From contig JAFWOU010000011.1 of the NCBI GenBank assembly GCA_017509715.1, forward strand, positions 98,496-162,495: a stretch of 64,000 nt of DNA. Direction: 5' to 3'. Below are positions 60,801 through 64,000 of this stretch, one piece after another (position 1 is the stretch's first letter; the number at the start of each line of letters is the position of its first letter). The notes below the pieces were generated by a model. It was not told the DNA's origin and ran no database searches. It worked only from the letters and a program-made list of their open reading frames with translations. The DNA comes from Paludibacteraceae bacterium (GTDB taxonomy: Bacteria; Bacteroidota; Bacteroidia; Bacteroidales; Paludibacteraceae). Both the position numbers and the translations under genes were made by a program.

Positions 60801-63800
60801 CACCGGTTCAATCCCGAGAAACGCTCCATGTTCGTCAGCCCCTCGTCCCTTACGGCGAACAATATCGACTTCGAGGACGTGAGCTCCTTCCCCATGCGGG
60901 GTCATGTCTATTACGCCGGCACGAACATCCCTGCCGAGGGTATCCGTTTCTATATTGACGGCGAGTTGGTGACCGCCAACGGCAAGGTGAAAGAGACCGA
61001 TGCGGAGGGCTACTACGCCATCAGCGTACCTATCGGCGAGCACTACGTCGAGGCAAGTCTGGACGGACACACCATGGTAGCCGGCGGCAGGTTCCCCCTT
61101 ACCGGCACCTATAACTTTACCGACGAAGTGCAGTACGACTTCTTCGACTCGACGCTTGTCAATTTCGTAGGACGTATCGGTGGCGGTACGGTCAACGACA
61201 CCCTGCCTGTCGGCTTCGGGCTGTCGAAGAACAATATCGGCGTGGCGACCATCACCCTCGGTCTCAACAACATCGACCTCTCCTTCAACCGCCAGCAGCC
61301 CAAGGTGACCGAATATGCTACTACGGACCGCTTCTTCGCTTCCGACACCGCGTCTATCCGTAGCCATGCTTCTACCGGTGTTGGGGAATTGTCCCGCTAT
61401 ATCGTCATCACCACGGACTCGGCGACAGGCGAGTTCTCCGCCCTGCTTCCGCCGCTCAAATATATCACCAAGAGTATTAAGATCTCTTCGAACAGCAAAG
61501 AAATAGCGTTCACCTCGCTTCCGGAGATCAACCTGACCAACCCGAGAGCAGCGCGGACGGATTCCATCCGGACGACGAACGCCCAAGGCGACTCCGTCAC
61601 GCTGAACTACACGTACAACACCAAGATGGTGCAGACTTATTTCGCCCGTCCGCAAGTGGATGTGGTTCAAGTAGGAAATCCTGCCGGTGCGTTCGGAATG
61701 GACTCCATCATCTTGAAACTGGACGATGTAGTAAGCGACACCCTCCGCCAACTCTATACCGTAAGTGGCGACACGGTGGCTTACCGCTTCGGCTATCCCG
61801 TCTATAAGACCTTGGATGCTGTAGAGTACGCGATACATGCCTACGAGGCATATACCAACTACGACGGTGCTGCTCCCGTGACGGATACCCTGGACCTCAA
61901 CGGTCAGGAACTGGTCATCGGCAATGAGATGAGTGCCAGCCAATCCGTCATCTACGATGCGCCGGAGGACTCCACGCAATATACCCCCGGTCAGGTCTAT
62001 CAGATGCGGCACGACCCGATTACGCTCGACAAGAACGGTCGCGCCCGCGTGCAGTGGACAGTAGGTTTCCCGAACATCGTCTCGCCCTTCACGCGTCAGT
62101 TCTATATCAACCTCACGCGCGACGACCGCACCTACACGCCTTTCCGCATGGACGCAGTCGTATTAGGGCAACTCACTACGGGTAACAACTTCGTCACCAA
62201 GGGACCGGACAATGTGCAGTTCATCCTGCGCGACCCCTACGGCGCACATTCCAAGACCACCCTCAAGACAGGTAAAGTATTTACCAAAACGAAATTCGAT
62301 ACCTATCAGGAGGCGGGAGAGCATTCGCTGGTAGCGGACTTTTTATTAGGTTCGGATGTTGTGACTTCGCAAGGACTAGGTCTTGCTCTTATCAATTCAA
62401 GCCACGTACATACAGATCTTTCTTTCGGCTTAAAGGCCAACTGGAAAACAACGCACAGAGAGGACTCCGTGTTCGTAGAGACTACGGTGGAATCCATTTC
62501 CACCAGCGACAAATATCCGTACGTAGGTGCCATGGGCGATGTGTATGTAGGTACGTCCAATAATATCCTCATCGGCACCTGCCGGAAAGTACATATCAAG
62601 AAGAATGTGCAGAGCGGCAAGTACGAAATCGTATTGGAGGACGCAATGGCATTGGGCGCACAAATCAATACTATGTTCGCCTATTCGCAATACGAATTGG
62701 AGAAGGTGATGATTCCGAAATGGAAAGGCATGCGCAAGCAGTACCTCACGCAAGTAGCGTCGAAAGAGGCTGCCGAGAGCTACGTCAATAACGGCAAGTC
62801 CGCCAAATGGTTGACATGGCTCGATCCTTCCGCCTCCAACTATGGCGAGGCAGGTACATACGTTTTCGTGGCACCGGAGCATCCCGAGAAGGAAGAGCGG
62901 GACAGCGTAGAATGGTGCAACAACCAGATTGTGGAATGGGAAGATTGCATCCGGCGAAACGAGGAGGCAAAGATAAAAGTGATGGACAGCCAGACACCGA
63001 AGAACTACTCCATTGACGGCGGCAGCAGCCGTACCTTCACCTTCCGCAACGACACCACCGGCTTCGACCAGAAACAGACAAACTATATGGTTAGTGTCAT
63101 CGGAGGTTGGAAAAACAATTGGGAATACAAAAATGTAGCTTCGGTAGGCATCGTGACCAACTTGCAGAACACTGTAGGTTTCGGTAATGTCTCCGGAACG
63201 GGTAAAGATTCGACAAACTATACCGAATGGGATTACGTTCTCTCCGACGGCAACCGCGATGTGGATCTCTCCATCAATATGTACGATGCGGAGTCCGGCA
63301 ACAACAGTAAGATCTTCACCCTCTTCGGCGGTCAGACCTACAACCCCTACGAGCCGGCTGATTCCACCCATTACTACAAGCCCAACGGGCAGTCTCTGCC
63401 TCTTGGCAACGGCTCCGTACGGATGGAGGAACCGCGTATCAGCATCGGCGACGGCACCGGCAATCCCGCCAAGAGCCTTACCCTGACCGACATTCCCGCC
63501 GGGCAGAGCGTGAACGCCGTGCTCTACTGCTCCAACATGAGCAACTCCCACCAAGGCAGGAACTTCAGCTACGACTTCGGTATTATTGAGGGCAAGAACC
63601 AGAAAGGTCTGGAGATCCTCATGGACGGCACGCCCGTTAAAGGACGCTCTATCCTCCTCAACCAGAACGAGACCGCGCAGAAAGTGATTTCCATCCGTCA
63701 GACCGACGAGTCGATCCTTGACTACGACAGCATCGAGATATGGTTCATGTCGCAGTACCAGCCGAATGTTATCTACGACAAGGTACTGCTGAGCGTACAC

Positions 63801-64000
63801 TTCCAGCCCTCGTCCTCTCCGGTGACCCTGACGGCGGAGAACCCGGTTCTCAACACCGACGTGACGACGGGCAACGGCAAGCTGCAGCTCCGTCTGTCGG
63901 GCTTCAACCGCCATTTCCGCAATCTGAAGGAGATAGGCGTGCAGTACCGCTTCGCGGGCAACACCCAGTGGACCGACCTCTACGCCTGGGCGACGAGTGC
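57870..64000 (+). CDS. Giant exported multidomain protein (open at right edge)
   Basis: 2,043 codons without a stop to the window's end. Signal peptide with h-region AAMLLLLCTSAIPAWA (an in-frame ATG at 57948 gives a shorter one). Residues 350-670 contain fibronectin-III-like repeats (VTVSWERSKIETAYDG; SSVTVKWKVERPDKLYDIWY). Residues 715-890 form a LamG/concanavalin-like domain (MTLQLWARPSSFG, SVDDVRLWSRALPRKEIENN, LYWPLDEG). Residues 900-1090 resemble carboxypeptidase-regulatory units (DSEGDYIIRGIPF, AEGYYAISVPIGEHYVEASL). The rest is beta-rich repeats. Probably a surface adhesin or structural filament component. An 11-bp tandem repeat in the signal-peptide region could shift the frame. Confidence 0.85.
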   Translation, partial: MKTKSTVGRLITHFSKWRESGARVAAMLLLLCTSAIPAWASTSWNTTRDDEGGGTARYRGECSGIAGIMDFSGSFETKKTFNPDNNQFYWEFTVFAGYADYFGHPQYDCEYSGEIYVMTADSQAHSIANWKKEYYKWDEVSYSITDSTWGYIHASNLSNYRYITIQYMPSSRAFEDGVKCIMMKENVNGRSYGYWASVQWDKNIDCTALKEGYPMPKFSSVSWGTDGSLRGVVTDVPDKRSDNRFKQSYGVYEYFYDSVEMSTYQYFYTTSSSNVSITEKSGGKMDLEWKSWLRGSDAGHTEYAYTMPVYLKYRGGMHVNLGGTLAHDNFLYQPYITGTYVQPYTRPVSVSTDYNKWTKEVTVSWERSKIETAYDGSSTKDVECRTDGKWYVIRYESGKPNDYTLVNTLNGNASSLKMTDSNIEYDQKYTYRVIFLPDILESTYKDKLTQLPGYQRTRNDYDLWMETGEVETKMDVKIELWQDMKYTAAVRLKWSYGIELDDLTWHIDYRDAGSNKAWQTRSEAPVVDKNQSEAMLDITGSSVCDPKEYRVRVSINGRVHYSNIASTSVPDSTYISEVVASTGTEESSVTVKWKVERPDKLYDIWYRVLRRVIGDSEWTLLTDDKHGTASEYTFTDTRALAGSYYEYSVEAYGAQCEAQLTKKNEVIAPGFSQANATITGHISYGTGTAVQGAKVQLYNVPTEENDIVPQFFSRYISGAGKGLQWRGDSARYASVLNGGKDMTLQLWARPSSFGADRQQLLQLTNAIELGIRRSEGVFHLYAIDRSNGGTDLTEFPSLTFSATEFTHISATYSGGKWRFYTGTDSLRTDSMQVANSGWQAIRTAGTLTFSIGGDNRAAGSAFTGSVDDVRLWSRALPRKEIENNYCRILGGTEKGLFLYWPLDEGLRVVKYAFDVACQDGIYQLNHPEVGANVIPTTDVPKHLGLYGLTDSEGDYIIRGIPFQQGGTNYKIAPELGIHRFNPEKRSMFVSPSSLTANNIDFEDVSSFPMRGHVYYAGTNIPAEGIRFYIDGELVTANGKVKETDAEGYYAISVPIGEHYVEASLDGHTMVAGGRFPLTGTYNFTDEVQYDFFDSTLVNFVGRIGGGTVNDTLPVGFGLSKNNIGVATITLGLNNIDLSFNRQQPKVTEYATTDRFFASDTASIRSHASTGVGELSRYIVITTDSATGEFSALLPPLKYITKSIKISSNSKEIAFTSLPEINLTNPRAARTDSIRTTNAQGDSVTLNYTYNTKMVQTYFARPQVDVVQVGNPAGAFGMDSIILKLDDVVSDTLRQLYTVSGDTVAYRFGYPVYKTLDAVEYAIHAYEAYTNYDGAAPVTDTLDLNGQELVIGNEMSASQSVIYDAPEDSTQYTPGQVYQMRHDPITLDKNGRARVQWTVGFPNIVSPFTRQFYINLTRDDRTYTPFRMDAVVLGQLTTGNNFVTKGPDNVQFILRDPYGAHSKTTLKTGKVFTKTKFDTYQEAGEHSLVADFLLGSDVVTSQGLGLALINSSHVHTDLSFGLKANWKTTHREDSVFVETTVESISTSDKYPYVGAMGDVYVGTSNNILIGTCRKVHIKKNVQSGKYEIVLEDAMALGAQINTMFAYSQYELEKVMIPKWKGMRKQYLTQVASKEAAESYVNNGKSAKWLTWLDPSASNYGEAGTYVFVAPEHPEKEERDSVEWCNNQIVEWEDCIRRNEEAKIKVMDSQTPKNYSIDGGSSRTFTFRNDTTGFDQKQTNYMVSVIGGWKNNWEYKNVASVGIVTNLQNTVGFGNVSGTGKDSTNYTEWDYVLSDGNRDVDLSINMYDAESGNNSKIFTLFGGQTYNPYEPADSTHYYKPNGQSLPLGNGSVRMEEPRISIGDGTGNPAKSLTLTDIPAGQSVNAVLYCSNMSNSHQGRNFSYDFGIIEGKNQKGLEILMDGTPVKGRSILLNQNETAQKVISIRQTDESILDYDSIEIWFMSQYQPNVIYDKVLLSVHFQPSSSPVTLTAENPVLNTDVTTGNGKLQLRLSGFNRHFRNLKEIGVQYRFAGNTQWTDLYAWATS

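Noticed and set aside
58533..62012. Minus-strand ORF of 1,159 codons
   Set aside because: It is the antisense shadow of the giant plus-strand gene, whose frame has signal peptide and recognisable domains; the antisense translation is rich in H, R and V without any motif.
62430..63914. Minus-strand ORF of 494 codons
   Set aside because: Antisense shadow of the giant gene; composition typical of shadows.

Overview
The window looks like a chromosome segment of an uncultured gut- or rumen-type member of the order Bacteroidales (Bacteroidota). The evidence is the promoter grammar (a -33 TTTG or CTTG box exactly 20 bases upstream of a TAnnTTTG box, seen more than ten times), the near absence of Shine-Dalgarno sites, and families typical of the order: DUF4250, DUF4248-like, DUF5675, calycin-like lipoprotein, 2-hydroxyacyl-CoA dehydratase activases and DUF3987. 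No rRNA, tRNA or CRISPR array was recognised.

Layout. 0-1.3 kb: the tail of a DUF3987 protein and a 126-aa partner. 1.4-4.6 kb: structured RNA, a large exported protein and a 59-aa peptide. 4.7-6.0 kb: a DUF4143-type ATPase. 6.4-13.8 kb: an oxidative-stress and metabolism run (OhrR-like regulator, ferritin-like protein, glutathione peroxidase, mini winged helix, radical SAM, flavodoxin, ZIP transporter, secreted hydrolase, two SDRs, DUF4250). 13.9-16.7 kb: TonB-dependent receptor plus lipoprotein. 16.7-26.7 kb: housekeeping and redox genes (MsrA, DUF1295, YjjG, YdeI-like, metallo-beta-lactamase fold, acetyltransferase, DUF362, AraC, Fe-alcohol dehydrogenase, FMN reductase). 26.7-33.1 kb: a decayed toxin-like locus, a CMD-cupin fusion and a split activase/dehydratase pair. 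33.2-37.4 kb: a minus-strand island of ten small, phage-like genes separated by small hairpins, with a three-stem RNA and a bank of tandem terminators. 37.5-39.9 kb: two related exported proteins. 40-52.2 kb: regulators, HdeD-like protein, thioesterase, and an apparent operon of D-Ala-D-Ala dipeptidase, amino-acid ABC transporter and SpoIIE-type phosphatase. 52.2-54.5 kb: a second DUF3987/partner module. 54.7-57.3 kb: a leader RNA, a lipoprotein and a second DUF4143-type ATPase. 57.9-64 kb: the first 2,043 codons of a giant exported protein.

The most unusual features are small-scale. A family of about 17-base hairpins keeps one design (stem ending in AT, 3-base loop, AT) while its stem sequence changes. 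Both DUF3987 modules hold an inverted repeat of three 9-mers with unrelated sequences. Several terminator hairpins carry the next gene's -33 box in their loop or U-tract. Short iterated words are inserted in frame into many genes at linkers and loops. Three structured RNAs sit upstream of exported or phage-like genes.

All family assignments come from reading motifs by eye; no database search was run.
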